Source of the DNA: CAZYME01 sp964648115
GTDB taxonomy: Bacteria; Pseudomonadota; Gammaproteobacteria; Legionellales; Legionellaceae
Reading direction: 5' to 3'
NCBI GenBank assembly: GCA_964648115.1
Contig: CAZYME010000012.1
Span: 5,481-69,480 of the forward strand
DNA: 64,000 nucleotides
Shown: in pieces, positions 1 through 8,211 of the stretch
Layout of the letters: each line of letters starts with the position of its first letter
Numbering within the stretch: position 1 is the stretch's first letter
The notes under the pieces: generated by a model
Databases searched by the model: none
What the model was told of the DNA's origin: nothing
The model's input: the letters and a program-made list of their open reading frames with translations, nothing else
Translations under genes and position numbers: made by a program

Positions 1-1564
1 CCCGCTCGCCTAAAACATCTTTAATCTGTTTAATCATAGGAGCTAGGCTTTTTTCTTGCTCTTCTGCGATTTTTGCATCTTCTTTGTCATCGGCTAAATC
101 AATCTTACCTTTGCTGATAGATTGTAGCTTTTTACCTTCAAATTCATTTAAATAGCCTACTAACCATTCATCAATTCGGTCGCTAAGCAGCAGAACTTCA
201 ATTCCTTTCTTCTTAAAAATTTCCAAATGAGGGCTGTGTTTAGCTGCGTTATAACTTGAAGCTGTGATGTAATAAATTTTATCTTGCCCTTCTTTCATTC
301 GAGCAACATAGTCACTCAATGTAACCGTTTGCTTTTCAGAATCATTCGCAGTCGTTGCGAAGCGCAATAGTTTTGCAATTGCTGCTGAGTTGGCATAATC
401 TTCAACCGGGCCTTCTTTCAGCGCTAGGCCAAATTCATCCCAAAATTTTTGGTATGTATCATCCTTTTGTGAACTCATTTTCTCAAGCATGGTCAAAACA
501 CGTTTAGTGCATGCTGTACGTATACTTTCGACTTGTTTGTTATCTTGAAGTATTTCACGTGAGATGTTTAATGGTAAATCGCTTGCATCAACGATCCCTT
601 TAACAAAACGTAAATATCTGGGCAAAAACTGTACTGCGTCGTCCATGATAAAGACGCGTTTTACGTATAATTTTAGACCGTGTTTAACTTCTTGTTGCCA
701 TAAATCGAATGATGCGTGGCTTGGGATATAAAGCAGTGTAATATAATCTTGTTTTCCTTCGACATGATTGTGTGACCACATTAATGGATCTTGGAAATCA
801 TGTGAAATGTGTTTATAGAGTGCTTTATATTCATCATCTGTGATCTCAGATTTTTGCATTGTCCAAAGTGCAGTAGCTTTGTTAACGGTTTCAAACTCAA
901 CTTTTTTCTTATCATCACCTTCAGTTTTTTCCATTACGATTGGCCAGCAAATGTGATCTGAATATTTGCTGATGATATTGCGTAATCGCCAACCGCTTAA
1001 AAACTCATCTTCACCGTCTTTCAAGTGCAATATGACCTGTGTACCACGGTCTTTTTTTGCTTCGTGTCCGATAGTGAATTCACCCTCACCCTTCGACTCC
1101 CAGACTATACCCTCTTCCGCTTTTAAGCCGGCACGACGAGATTTTACAGTGACTTTATCAGCTATAATGAATGCTGAGTAAAAGCCTACGCCAAATTGGC
1201 CGATTAGTTGTGAGTCTTTGGCATTTTCACCCGATAGGTGGTTAATAAATTCTTTGGTACCGGATTTTGCAATGGTTCCTAAATTATCAACCGCCTCATC
1301 CCAGCTTAAGCCAATTCCATTGTCTGAAATGGTGATGGTTTTAAGTTTTTCATTGAATTCAACAGTGATGCGTAGATCGGGATCATTTTCGTATAGGGCG
1401 CCGTTAGCAAGAGCTAAGAAACGTAATTTATCTAGGGCGTCAGATGCGTTGGAAATTAATTCGCGCAAGAAAATCTCTTTGTTGCTGTAAAGCGAGTGCA
1501 CGACTAGGTGTAGCATTTGTTTTACTTCTGTTTGAAAGCCCATAGTTTGTTGCTTGCTTACCAT
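1..1564 (-). CDS. htpG: Molecular chaperone HtpG (Hsp90), 3' end cut off
   Basis: Bacterial Hsp90, an ATP-dependent cytosolic chaperone. The protein starts MVSKQQTMGFQTEVKQML and continues with the hallmark N-terminal ATPase segment (SLYSNKEIFLRELISNASD, about residues 26-44). The window edge cuts the gene after about 521 codons; the family is usually near 620-630 residues, so roughly the last 100 (part of the dimerisation domain) are missing here. The start ATG at 1564-1562 is preceded at good spacing by AGGAG. A heat-shock type promoter lies about 40-70 bp upstream. Apparently monocistronic, with a repeat element behind its promoter. Confidence 0.97.
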   Translation of the reverse strand, partial: MVSKQQTMGFQTEVKQMLHLVVHSLYSNKEIFLRELISNASDALDKLRFLALANGALYENDPDLRITVEFNEKLKTITISDNGIGLSWDEAVDNLGTIAKSGTKEFINHLSGENAKDSQLIGQFGVGFYSAFIIADKVTVKSRRAGLKAEEGIVWESKGEGEFTIGHEAKKDRGTQVILHLKDGEDEFLSGWRLRNIISKYSDHICWPIVMEKTEGDDKKKVEFETVNKATALWTMQKSEITDDEYKALYKHISHDFQDPLMWSHNHVEGKQDYITLLYIPSHASFDLWQQEVKHGLKLYVKRVFIMDDAVQFLPRYLRFVKGIVDASDLPLNISREILQDNKQVESIRTACTKRVLTMLEKMSSQKDDTYQKFWDEFGLALKEGPVEDYANSAAIAKLLRFATTANDSEKQTVTLSDYVARMKEGQDKIYYITASSYNAAKHSPHLEIFKKKGIEVLLLSDRIDEWLVGYLNEFEGKKLQSISKGKIDLADDKEDAKIAEEQEKSLAPMIKQIKDVLGER

Positions 1565-1604
1565 AAATAAATCTCCTAGGGTAAATTTGATGTGTTTATA
1601 TAGG

Positions 1605-1635
1605 CATATGAGGCTAATAATTAAAATTTCAAGGG
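1605..1635 (-). promoter_or_regulatory. Sigma-32 (heat-shock) promoter of htpG
   Basis: Read on the minus strand, positions 1635-1628 give CCCTTGAA. After a 14-base gap, 1613-1605 gives CCTCATATG. The sigma-32 consensus is CTTGAA, about 13-17 bases, then CCCCATNT. The -35 match is complete and the -10 differs at one core base. Transcription would start about 35 bases before the htpG ATG. This is the expected class of promoter for htpG. Confidence 0.8.
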
Positions 1636-1645
1636 TGATTATGTG

Positions 1646-1746
1646 CGGATGAGGGGTGGTTAAGCATTTACAACAAAATGTATTTTTTTGATTTAATCTA
1701 CCCTCACCTGCCCTGTCGGGCATCCTCTCCCATCAATGGGAGAGGA
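1646..1746. repeat. Imperfect palindromic repeat, family C, copy 1
   Basis: Contains GGATGAGGGGTGG on the left and CCTCACCTGCCCTGTCGGG with CATCCTCTCCCATCAATGGG on the right. The right half recurs almost unchanged at 60149-60195. This copy looks eroded on its left side compared with the one at 60091-60195. It lies between htpG and the DUF4124 gene. Confidence 0.75.
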
Positions 1747-1778
1747 AAACATGATATGAATTGCACACTTTTGTATAA

Positions 1779-2309
1779 TTACCGATTTCCTTTTATCATA
1801 TTTGTTCTGGGGGGCATCATAAAAATAGTAATGGGATCGCTGGTAATAAGTGCTTTCCCTTTGGGGCTAACTGCTTGCACAGCTAGGGTATGGGAGCCGC
1901 GATTAATATCTCGTAATGCAATAACAGTGGTTGCTTGGGGTTCACCTAATGGCGATCCGTCAAAAATTATTTGTATTTTGTCGCCTTTTTTTAAAGCTGG
2001 TTGCAGTTCTGCAATTATGGAGACATAACCTTCTGTGTTACGAATTGTGGCTTGGTCTTCGGGTTGTACAATATTGATTTTTTCGTAAGTATCTCCTGAA
2101 ACATTTGTTATTTCTTCGGATGTTTTTGCAGCTACGGGGACTGAGGGTGTGGAATAGGTTTGTACTTTTGGGAGCTGAATTTCTTCAGCTCCTGGGTGGG
2201 GCTTATCACTAAAATGAACATTTCCGGTGCTGTCGGTCCATTTATATATTTCGGCATGAAGTGGGCTTATTGCGATAAAAATGCCTAAAAATAACCAATA
2301 GTTTCTCAT
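1779..2309 (-). CDS. DUF4124-type exported protein
   Basis: About 176 residues. It begins MRNYWLFLGIFIAISPLHA, a signal peptide with a likely cleavage after HA. EIYKWTDSTGNVHFSDKPH follows, the characteristic DUF4124 motif of periplasmic or envelope proteins. The C-terminal half (about residues 80-165) looks like an Ig/beta-sandwich domain (IVQPEDQATIRN, GSHTLAVQAV). The start at 2309 is chosen because GGGAG stands 9 bases upstream and the signal peptide begins there; an earlier in-frame ATG at 2357 would place 16 polar residues in front of it. Lies downstream of glnA in the same direction. Function unknown. Confidence 0.82.
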   Translation of the reverse strand: MRNYWLFLGIFIAISPLHAEIYKWTDSTGNVHFSDKPHPGAEEIQLPKVQTYSTPSVPVAAKTSEEITNVSGDTYEKINIVQPEDQATIRNTEGYVSIIAELQPALKKGDKIQIIFDGSPLGEPQATTVIALRDINRGSHTLAVQAVSPKGKALITSDPITIFMMPPRTNMIKGNR

Positions 2310-2341
2310 GAATACATGCTCCCTATGATGTGAGGTGAGGT

Positions 2342-2501
2342 CATGGCTTAATGGCACGTATCTTAAGAAAATCCGGACCCGTCTTTGCGAGCGCCGCGAA
2401 GCAATCCAGCGGCCCTAGTATTGGCTAGATAAAGACACTGGATTGCTTCGCTGCGCTCGCAAAGACGATTATCTTCCTTAAGATAAGTGCCATTAGCCAT
2501 G
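2342..2501. repeat. 160-bp palindromic element, family A, long form
   Basis: The outer arms (2342-2367 and 2477-2501) are reverse complements with two differences (CATGGCTTAATGGCAC against GTGCCATTAGCCATG) and end in CTTAAG. The core contains the arms GTCTTTGCGAGCG and CGCTCGCAAAGAC with GAAGCAATCCAG/CTGGATTGCTTC. The same core recurs at 10303, 36929 and 57058. It may fold as a long hairpin behind glnA. Confidence 0.88.
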
Positions 2502-2523
2502 GCCCATCTATGCAATTAATCCC

Positions 2524-3933
2524 CTAATTACTATAATAAAGCTCAAACTCAAAAGGATGAACCAAGCTACGAACCCGTGCGATGTCTGCTTCTCGCAAAG
2601 CGATGTAGCTATTAATGAGCTCCCTACTGAAAACGTCACCCTGTAGCAAGAATTCATGATCTTGTCTTAAGCTCTCTACAGCTTGCTCCAGAGAATTGGA
2701 AACAGTAGGAACGTCTATCAATTCTTCAGGAGGTAAATCATATAAGTCTTTATCCATAGGCAAACCTGGATGAATTTTCTTCTGTATGCCATCTAGTCCC
2801 GCCATCATCATCGCTGCAAAGGCAAGGTATGGGTTAGCTGTTGGATCAGGGAAACGTACTTCAATGCGACGCGCTTTAGGGCTACTTACATGTGGAATGC
2901 GAATTGCAGCTGAGCGATTCCTCGCGGAATAAGCTAGCAATACAGGTGCTTCAAAACCTGGAACCAATCGTTTGTAACTGTTAGTTGCTGGATTGGTAAA
3001 TGCATTTAAAGCACGAGCATGCTTAATAATGCCGCCAATATAATACAATGCTGTTTCGGAGAGCCCAGCATATTGATCCCCTGCAAATAGATTTACCCCA
3101 TCTTTCACTAATGATTGGTGACAGTGCATACCGCTACCATTATCCCCGACCAGTGGTTTGGGCATAAACGTAGCTGTTTTACCGTAATTATGTGACACAT
3201 TGTGAACCACATATTTTAAAATTTGAATTTCATCGGCTTTTTTAGTCAGCGTATTAAAACGTGTGGCGACCTCACATTGGTTAGCTGTGGCTACTTCATG
3301 ATGGTGAGCTTCCACAACAATACCCAGTGATTCTAATGTTAGGCAAATGGCTGAGCGGATGTCTTGAGATGAATCAACAGGAGGAACTGGAAAATACCCC
3401 CCTTTAACACCTGGCCTATGGCCGATATTTCCGCCATCAATGCACTTGCCCGAATTCCAGTGAGCTTCGTCTGAATCAATTTTATAAAACGACCCGCTCA
3501 TGGTGGTTTCAAAACGTACGTCATCAAATATAAAAAATTCAGGCTCCGGCCCAAAAAGTGACTGGTCAGCAATCCCTGTCGATTGGAGATAGGCTTCAGC
3601 TCGTTCTGCGAGTGAGCGTGGATCGCGTTCATAACCCAGCATGGTTTGGGGGTCTACCACGTTACAACGGATTAATAATGTACTATCTTGGTAGAAAGGG
3701 TCAGGAAGAATGCAATTCAGATCCGGGAGTAATGCCAAATCAGATTGATGTATTTTCTGCCATCCTTTGAAAGATGAACCATCAATCATTTTGCCACTAT
3801 CAAAAAAATCATCATCTACGGCAGATACAGGAATGGTAATATGCTGTTCTTTCCCAATAGTATCGGTAAAACGCAGGTCAATAAATTTTGCGTCATGCTC
3901 TTTAATCGCTGCCAGTAGTGCATCTTTGTTCAT
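2524..3933 (-). CDS. glnA: Glutamine synthetase type I
   Basis: ATP-dependent ammonia assimilation, glutamate to glutamine, as a cytosolic dodecamer. At 469 residues it matches the usual GSI length. Family segments are visible: the beta-grasp domain, FGPEPEFFIFD, NGSGMHCHQSL, and NRSAAIRIPHV. Tyr398 in DLYDLPPEE sits where the adenylylated tyrosine is in enteric GSI-beta, so regulation by GlnE-type adenylylation is likely. The start at 3933 (MNKDALLAAIKEH) is preferred over the ATG 11 codons upstream because GGAGAG precedes it. Divergent from lspF with a gap of about 110 bp; no clear sigma-54 site was seen there. Confidence 0.97.
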   Translation of the reverse strand: MNKDALLAAIKEHDAKFIDLRFTDTIGKEQHITIPVSAVDDDFFDSGKMIDGSSFKGWQKIHQSDLALLPDLNCILPDPFYQDSTLLIRCNVVDPQTMLGYERDPRSLAERAEAYLQSTGIADQSLFGPEPEFFIFDDVRFETTMSGSFYKIDSDEAHWNSGKCIDGGNIGHRPGVKGGYFPVPPVDSSQDIRSAICLTLESLGIVVEAHHHEVATANQCEVATRFNTLTKKADEIQILKYVVHNVSHNYGKTATFMPKPLVGDNGSGMHCHQSLVKDGVNLFAGDQYAGLSETALYYIGGIIKHARALNAFTNPATNSYKRLVPGFEAPVLLAYSARNRSAAIRIPHVSSPKARRIEVRFPDPTANPYLAFAAMMMAGLDGIQKKIHPGLPMDKDLYDLPPEELIDVPTVSNSLEQAVESLRQDHEFLLQGDVFSRELINSYIALREADIARVRSLVHPFEFELYYSN

Positions 3934-4043
3934 TAAATCTCTCCATGTATAGCACGTCATCAACAAGGCTTTAAGTTTACCCCAAGTGACTTATGAAACC
4001 CAATAGATTAGACTGTAGGCAATAAAAGTGTACGGGATATATT

Positions 4044-5243
4044 TTGGGTGCATACCAATACCAAGCGCTGAAAAAATCAGGCAATACTTGTAAAGGTGTC
4101 ATTGAAGCTGACTCAGAAAGGCATGCGCGTCAGTTGCTGCGTGATCAAGGCTTGATTCCCACTCAAATCAACACATTAAAAAAGACATACACTTCTAAGC
4201 ATTCTGATAAGTTATCCGCACAAGATTTATCCTTATTTACGCGCCAGTTAGCTACATTGCTTGCAGCAGGAATTCCTGTAGAAGAAGCATTAAGGGGCGT
4301 GGGCGAACAAACAGACAAAGATAAAATACGCCAACTCATTATAGGTGTGCGCTCAAAGGTAATGGAGGGTTATGCTCTCGCTCAAGCTATGGCTGAATAC
4401 CCTTATGTATTTCCAGAGCTCTATCGGGCAACTGTTGCCGCTGGTGAACAAACAGGACGCTTGGATGTAGTATTAGAAAAGCTTGCTGATTACACTGAGA
4501 ATCAACAACAAATTCGGCAAAAAATTCAACAAGCGCTTATTTACCCTGCCCTCATGATTATCGTCTCCACTGTCATCATTGGATTTTTATTGGCATTTGT
4601 TGTCCCCAAAATTATTGAGGTATTTACTGCAAGTGGTCAGTCACTACCACCTATGACCAGCGTACTTATTGCTATCAGCTCGTTTATTAAAGCTTATGGG
4701 ATATATATATTAGTAGCATTGATCTTAATGATCGTTGTTTTCAGGCGCAGTCTGGCTAATCTTCGTTTTCGTATGGCATGGCATCGTATTGTATTAAGAT
4801 TACCCATCGTTTCATATTTAGTGAAGTCGGTGAATGTTGCTCGTTATATTCATACCTTTGGCATTTTATTTGCCGCAGGTGTGAATGTGTTGGAAACCAT
4901 GCAGGTGTCAGCAAGTCTTTTGAGTAATTTGGTAATGCGTAATGCTTTTGACTTGGCCGCGGTGCGTGTTAAGGAAGGAGCTAGTATTAGTATATCTTTA
5001 AAAGAAACTGGTTTTTTGAAACCTATGGCAATTCACTTGATTGCTAGTGGTGAAAAGAGCGGGCAGCTGGCTACTATGATGGAACGCGCTGCTAAGCATC
5101 TTGATAACGAGGTACGTCGCTTGATTGATACGGCCTTGACTCTTTTAGAGCCCTTGATCATTCTTTTAATGGGAGCGGTGGTCCTTTTTATTGTATTGGC
5201 AACGTTGTTACCTATTTTTTCTATGGAGCAATTGGTTACTTAA
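4044..5243 (+). CDS. lspF: Type II secretion inner-membrane platform protein GspF/LspF
   Basis: 399 residues. N-terminal GAYQYQALKKSG and then two T2SSF domains (about residues 65-190 and 265-390), with transmembrane helices near 167-190, 218-235 and 372-392, as in GspF. It anchors the assembly ATPase and pseudopilus machinery. The start codon is TTG (4044-4046) with only a weak GGGA upstream; no ATG fits the conserved N-terminus, so the TTG start is supported by homology. First of six genes, lspFGHIJK, and the only one separated (60 bp, containing a hairpin) from the next. Confidence 0.95.
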   Translation: MGAYQYQALKKSGNTCKGVIEADSERHARQLLRDQGLIPTQINTLKKTYTSKHSDKLSAQDLSLFTRQLATLLAAGIPVEEALRGVGEQTDKDKIRQLIIGVRSKVMEGYALAQAMAEYPYVFPELYRATVAAGEQTGRLDVVLEKLADYTENQQQIRQKIQQALIYPALMIIVSTVIIGFLLAFVVPKIIEVFTASGQSLPPMTSVLIAISSFIKAYGIYILVALILMIVVFRRSLANLRFRMAWHRIVLRLPIVSYLVKSVNVARYIHTFGILFAAGVNVLETMQVSASLLSNLVMRNAFDLAAVRVKEGASISISLKETGFLKPMAIHLIASGEKSGQLATMMERAAKHLDNEVRRLIDTALTLLEPLIILLMGAVVLFIVLATLLPIFSMEQLVT

Positions 5244-5258
5244 TGTTTAGATTTGAAA

Positions 5259-5287
5259 ACCTGGATGACGTGCAGCGTCAGCCGGGT
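5259..5287 (+). repeat. Hairpin repeat between lspF and lspG (family E)
   Basis: ACCTGGATGACG and CGTCAGCCGGGT can pair as a stem of about 11 bp (one mismatch, one G-T pair) with loop TGCAG. Related sequences stand at 11651-11679 and, degraded, at 14257-14283. There is no T-run after it, so it is unlikely to be a strong terminator. It could act as an mRNA processing or stability element within the lsp operon. Confidence 0.6.
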
Positions 5288-5303
5288 ATCTTAGGGGGAT
5301 AAA

Positions 5304-5723
5304 ATGAAAAAGCAGCAAGGTTTTTCTTTAATTGAAATTATGGTGGTAGTAGTTATTCTTGGTATTTTGGCATCGATTGTCGTGCCGAAAATCATCAGTA
5401 GGCCTGATGAGGCGCGTGTTGTTAAAGCTAAACAGGATGTATTAGCGATTCAAAATGCGCTTGATCTTTATAAGCTTGATAACGGTTTTTATCCCAGTAC
5501 CGATCAAGGGTTATTGGCATTGGTTGAGAAACCCACAAGTAACCCCATTCCACGTGATTGGAAACTTTATCTTAAGTCATTGCCTAAAGATCCTTGGGGG
5601 CGTGAGTATTTATATTTAAATCCAGGTCAGCATGGTGAGGTTGATGTTTTCACCTTAGGGGCATCAGGTCAGCCAGGCGGAACTGGTATAAACGCTGAGA
5701 TCGGTAACTGGGATGAAAAATAA
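5304..5723 (+). CDS. lspG: Type II secretion major pseudopilin GspG/LspG
   Basis: 139 residues. The class III leader MKKQQG is followed by FSLIEIMVVVVILGILASIVVP: prepilin peptidase site G/F, Glu at +5 and a hydrophobic helix. The globular part ends with the GspG-type beta region (DPWGREYLYLNPGQHGEVDVF, TLGASGQPGGTG) that carries the calcium site in the family. AGGGGG stands 5 bases before the ATG. It would be processed and N-methylated by PilD and form the pseudopilus shaft. Overlaps lspH by 11 bases. Confidence 0.96.
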   Translation: MKKQQGFSLIEIMVVVVILGILASIVVPKIISRPDEARVVKAKQDVLAIQNALDLYKLDNGFYPSTDQGLLALVEKPTSNPIPRDWKLYLKSLPKDPWGREYLYLNPGQHGEVDVFTLGASGQPGGTGINAEIGNWDEK

Positions 5724-6195
5724 CCAAGGATTTACATTAATTGAGATCCTTGTTGTTTTATTAATTATTGGTATCACTTTAGGTTTTGCCTTACTTGCAT
5801 TTGGTGATTTTGGTGATAAACGCCGTATTGTTATAGCGGCCGAACAATTTGTAAATTATGTCAAATTCATACAACAGGAAGCTATTTTGGAAACGGGCAC
5901 CTTAGGGATTAGCTTAGATAAAAACGGTTATCACGCAATGCGTTTCCAACCGCCTAAAAATTGGCAGCCCATGCCGGCAAAAGGTATTTTTCACCAACAG
6001 CATTTCCCTAGTAATGCTGTTGTTCATTTAGAAAACAGCCTATCCGAATCAGGAACTCCTCAAATTATCATCAATTCAGCTGGCGATATGACTGCTTTTA
6101 AGCTCAGTTTTGGTTCAAATAAGCAAATTAACGTAGCAGATGTTATTGGAGCGAGGGATGGGACGATTGATTTGAAAGTGTTGAATACACCATGA
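5713..6195 (+). CDS. lspH: Type II secretion minor pseudopilin GspH/LspH
   Basis: 160 residues, starting MKNNQG|FTLIEILVVLLIIGITLGF, a prepilin leader with Glu+5, then a divergent globular domain containing RRIVIAAEQFVNYVKFIQQEA as in GspH/FimT. The gene starts inside the end of lspG, indicating translational coupling. The C-terminal sequence is weakly conserved in this family, so assignment rests on the leader and on position between G and I. Confidence 0.9.
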   Translation: MKNNQGFTLIEILVVLLIIGITLGFALLAFGDFGDKRRIVIAAEQFVNYVKFIQQEAILETGTLGISLDKNGYHAMRFQPPKNWQPMPAKGIFHQQHFPSNAVVHLENSLSESGTPQIIINSAGDMTAFKLSFGSNKQINVADVIGARDGTIDLKVLNTP

Positions 6196-6560
6196 AGCAC
6201 TTACATCGAGGTTTTACTCTGATTGAAGTGCTACTCGCCCTAGCTGTGATAGCCATTGCTTTAACCGCCCTACTCAAAGCCACAGCCCAAGATATAGCGC
6301 ATACTGAACGAATCAAAGAAAAATCAATTAGCCATTGGGTTGCCATGCAAGGTATTGCTGCTATCCAACTTGGTTTGGTATCTGTGCCTGCGAATCAAGA
6401 AATAACGGAAGTTACCACCATGCTTGGGCAACGTTGGTATTGGCGAGCCAAAATAACTGCGACTCCCATCAAAACCACACAACAGATTAACATTACCGTA
6501 AGTGATAAACCCCAGGGGCCATTTATGGATCCTTTGATTGCTTTTAGGTATCAGCCATGA
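6192..6560 (+). CDS. lspI: Type II secretion minor pseudopilin GspI/LspI
   Basis: 122 residues. MKHLHRG|FTLIEVLLALAVIAIALTALLKA is a prepilin leader with Glu+5; the rest (TERIKEKSISHWVAMQ, RWYWRAKITATPIK) matches the short GspI family. GspI forms the pseudopilus tip complex with GspJ and GspK. The ATG overlaps the lspH stop by 4 bases. Confidence 0.92.
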   Translation: MKHLHRGFTLIEVLLALAVIAIALTALLKATAQDIAHTERIKEKSISHWVAMQGIAAIQLGLVSVPANQEITEVTTMLGQRWYWRAKITATPIKTTQQINITVSDKPQGPFMDPLIAFRYQP

Positions 6561-7174
6561 GAGACGGCAAGGGCTATACGTTGATCGAGGTATTAGTTGC
6601 CCTCACGGTATTTGCTATCCTTGCTACCATTACCGCATCTGCTATGTATCATGCCTTTAATACCCGCTCACGTGTGAACGCACAAGCTAACCAGCTGAAT
6701 GAACTACAAGTTGCGATGGCATTGATTATCCGCGATACCGATCAAATTGTAGAGCGTTCTATTCTGGGCAATGAAATGCACCAATTTCCCTCGTTCGTTG
6801 GTGAGCATAACTATCTCGAATTTACCCGTGGCGGCTCCGTAAATCCTACAGAGACGGAGCGTCGTAGCACCTTAAAACGTGTTGCATATATCTGTTCTGG
6901 TAAGAAATTAATACGTCGTGGCTGGGAAGGTCTCGATGCTCCAACCCGCAAAAATTACCGAGATAAAGTATTATTTAATAATCTTGAAGCATGTTCATTT
7001 GCTTATTTGAGTAATAGCCGCCAAGTTTTATCAGAATGGCGAGCCTATGGTGTGCAACAAACACAAAAACAAGAAACATTACCGATAGCTATCCAGCTCA
7101 CTTTATCAGTATCTGAATGGGGAAATATGAGTTTACTCTTTATTATACCAATGGCGCTCTATGCTGCGAGCTAA
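6557..7174 (+). CDS. lspJ: Type II secretion minor pseudopilin GspJ/LspJ
   Basis: 205 residues. MRDGKG|YTLIEVLVALTVFAILATITA is a pseudopilin leader with Tyr at +1 and Glu at +5. Then come LNELQVAMALIIRDTDQIVER and VAYICSGKKLIRRGWEGLDA, typical GspJ features. Part of the I-J-K tip complex. Overlaps lspI by 4 bases (ATGA) and lspK by 14. Confidence 0.93.
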   Translation: MRDGKGYTLIEVLVALTVFAILATITASAMYHAFNTRSRVNAQANQLNELQVAMALIIRDTDQIVERSILGNEMHQFPSFVGEHNYLEFTRGGSVNPTETERRSTLKRVAYICSGKKLIRRGWEGLDAPTRKNYRDKVLFNNLEACSFAYLSNSRQVLSEWRAYGVQQTQKQETLPIAIQLTLSVSEWGNMSLLFIIPMALYAAS

Positions 7175-8111
7175 CCAACCTCAAACTAAACGTGGTAGTG
7201 CGCTGCTTTCGGCACTATTTATCATGACATTAGTAGCAATCGCTGCTACAGCGATGAGCACGCGGCTACAACTTGATATTTATCGTACCAGCTTAGTCCT
7301 TACCAGTGACAAATTATATTTGGCATCACAAGCAGTGACATTCTGGGCAATGGATGCAATATCGGCTCAAAATATCCCATTTAAGATCAATAATAAAAAT
7401 GGAGCATTAACTGAGCTCTCGCCGCATCTGCGGGGTCTTTACCCAGGTGTAGTAATGAATGGAAAATTATATGACATGCAGTCCCAGTTTAATTTGAATA
7501 ATTTACAAGATAGAAAATACCACCTGCTGTTTTTCAAACTACTAGAGAATACACATATCAAAATGAGCGCAGTACAGAGTAAATTGCTCATTAACGCCAT
7601 ATTATACTGGATTAGTCCTTATCAACCTGGGCGCGGACACGATGAATATTTAAGTTTTTATATGGCACAAAATCCATCTTATTTACCCCCCTACCAACTT
7701 ATGCAAAGCGTTTCTGAGCTGCGATTAGTACGAGGCGTAAGTAGGGCCCTTTATAGCGCCATGCTTCCTAATCTAATCGTTTTACCTGAAATAACACCGA
7801 TTAATATCAATACAGCCCCTGCAGTAATGTTAAAATCGTTGGGGAATGGATTGAATGACGCGCAAGTTGAGGAAATAATGCGTGCAAGAGGTGAAAAAGG
7901 CATTTCTAGCACGGAAAAACTCAACGAATTATTACAAAAATTGGATTTACCTAGAGAGCAAATTACCATCGAAAGTAATTATTATCTAAGTGTAGCAACC
8001 TTATCCTCGGATGATCTTAACCTGACGAGCTACACGGTTATTAAACGTAGCAAGGATAACCGTGGTCGGATTTCTGTGGGGATCGTGAGGGAAAGTTTGA
8101 ACACAATTTAG
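7161..8111 (+). CDS. lspK: Type II secretion minor pseudopilin GspK/LspK
   Basis: 316 residues. The leader region RGSALLSALFIMTLVAIAATAMS has the hydrophobic helix but no Glu at +5. That is the normal exception for GspK, which caps the pseudopilus. The large alpha-helical domain ends with helix-hairpin-helix like segments: ITPININTAPAVMLKSLG and GISSTEKLNELLQ. Last gene of the block; no clear terminator hairpin was seen in the 100 bp behind it. Confidence 0.94.
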   Translation: MLRANQPQTKRGSALLSALFIMTLVAIAATAMSTRLQLDIYRTSLVLTSDKLYLASQAVTFWAMDAISAQNIPFKINNKNGALTELSPHLRGLYPGVVMNGKLYDMQSQFNLNNLQDRKYHLLFFKLLENTHIKMSAVQSKLLINAILYWISPYQPGRGHDEYLSFYMAQNPSYLPPYQLMQSVSELRLVRGVSRALYSAMLPNLIVLPEITPININTAPAVMLKSLGNGLNDAQVEEIMRARGEKGISSTEKLNELLQKLDLPREQITIESNYYLSVATLSSDDLNLTSYTVIKRSKDNRGRISVGIVRESLNTI

Positions 8112-8211
8112 TGATTTATTAAGTCGATTTTATAGTTATTCTGTATACATAATATTTTCTTAAGTATTTTTTGTATATAATAGCAACATTATTTCCAACA
8201 AGACCTAATTT

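Noticed and set aside
1678..2028. Plus-strand reading frame of 116 codons opposite the DUF4124 gene
   Set aside because: It covers a repeat and the antisense of a gene with a signal peptide and known motif; no ribosome site.
3934..4043. Sigma-54/NtrC promoter for glnA
   Set aside because: No GG and TGC pair at 12-24 positions was found in the gap, so nitrogen control of this type cannot be claimed.
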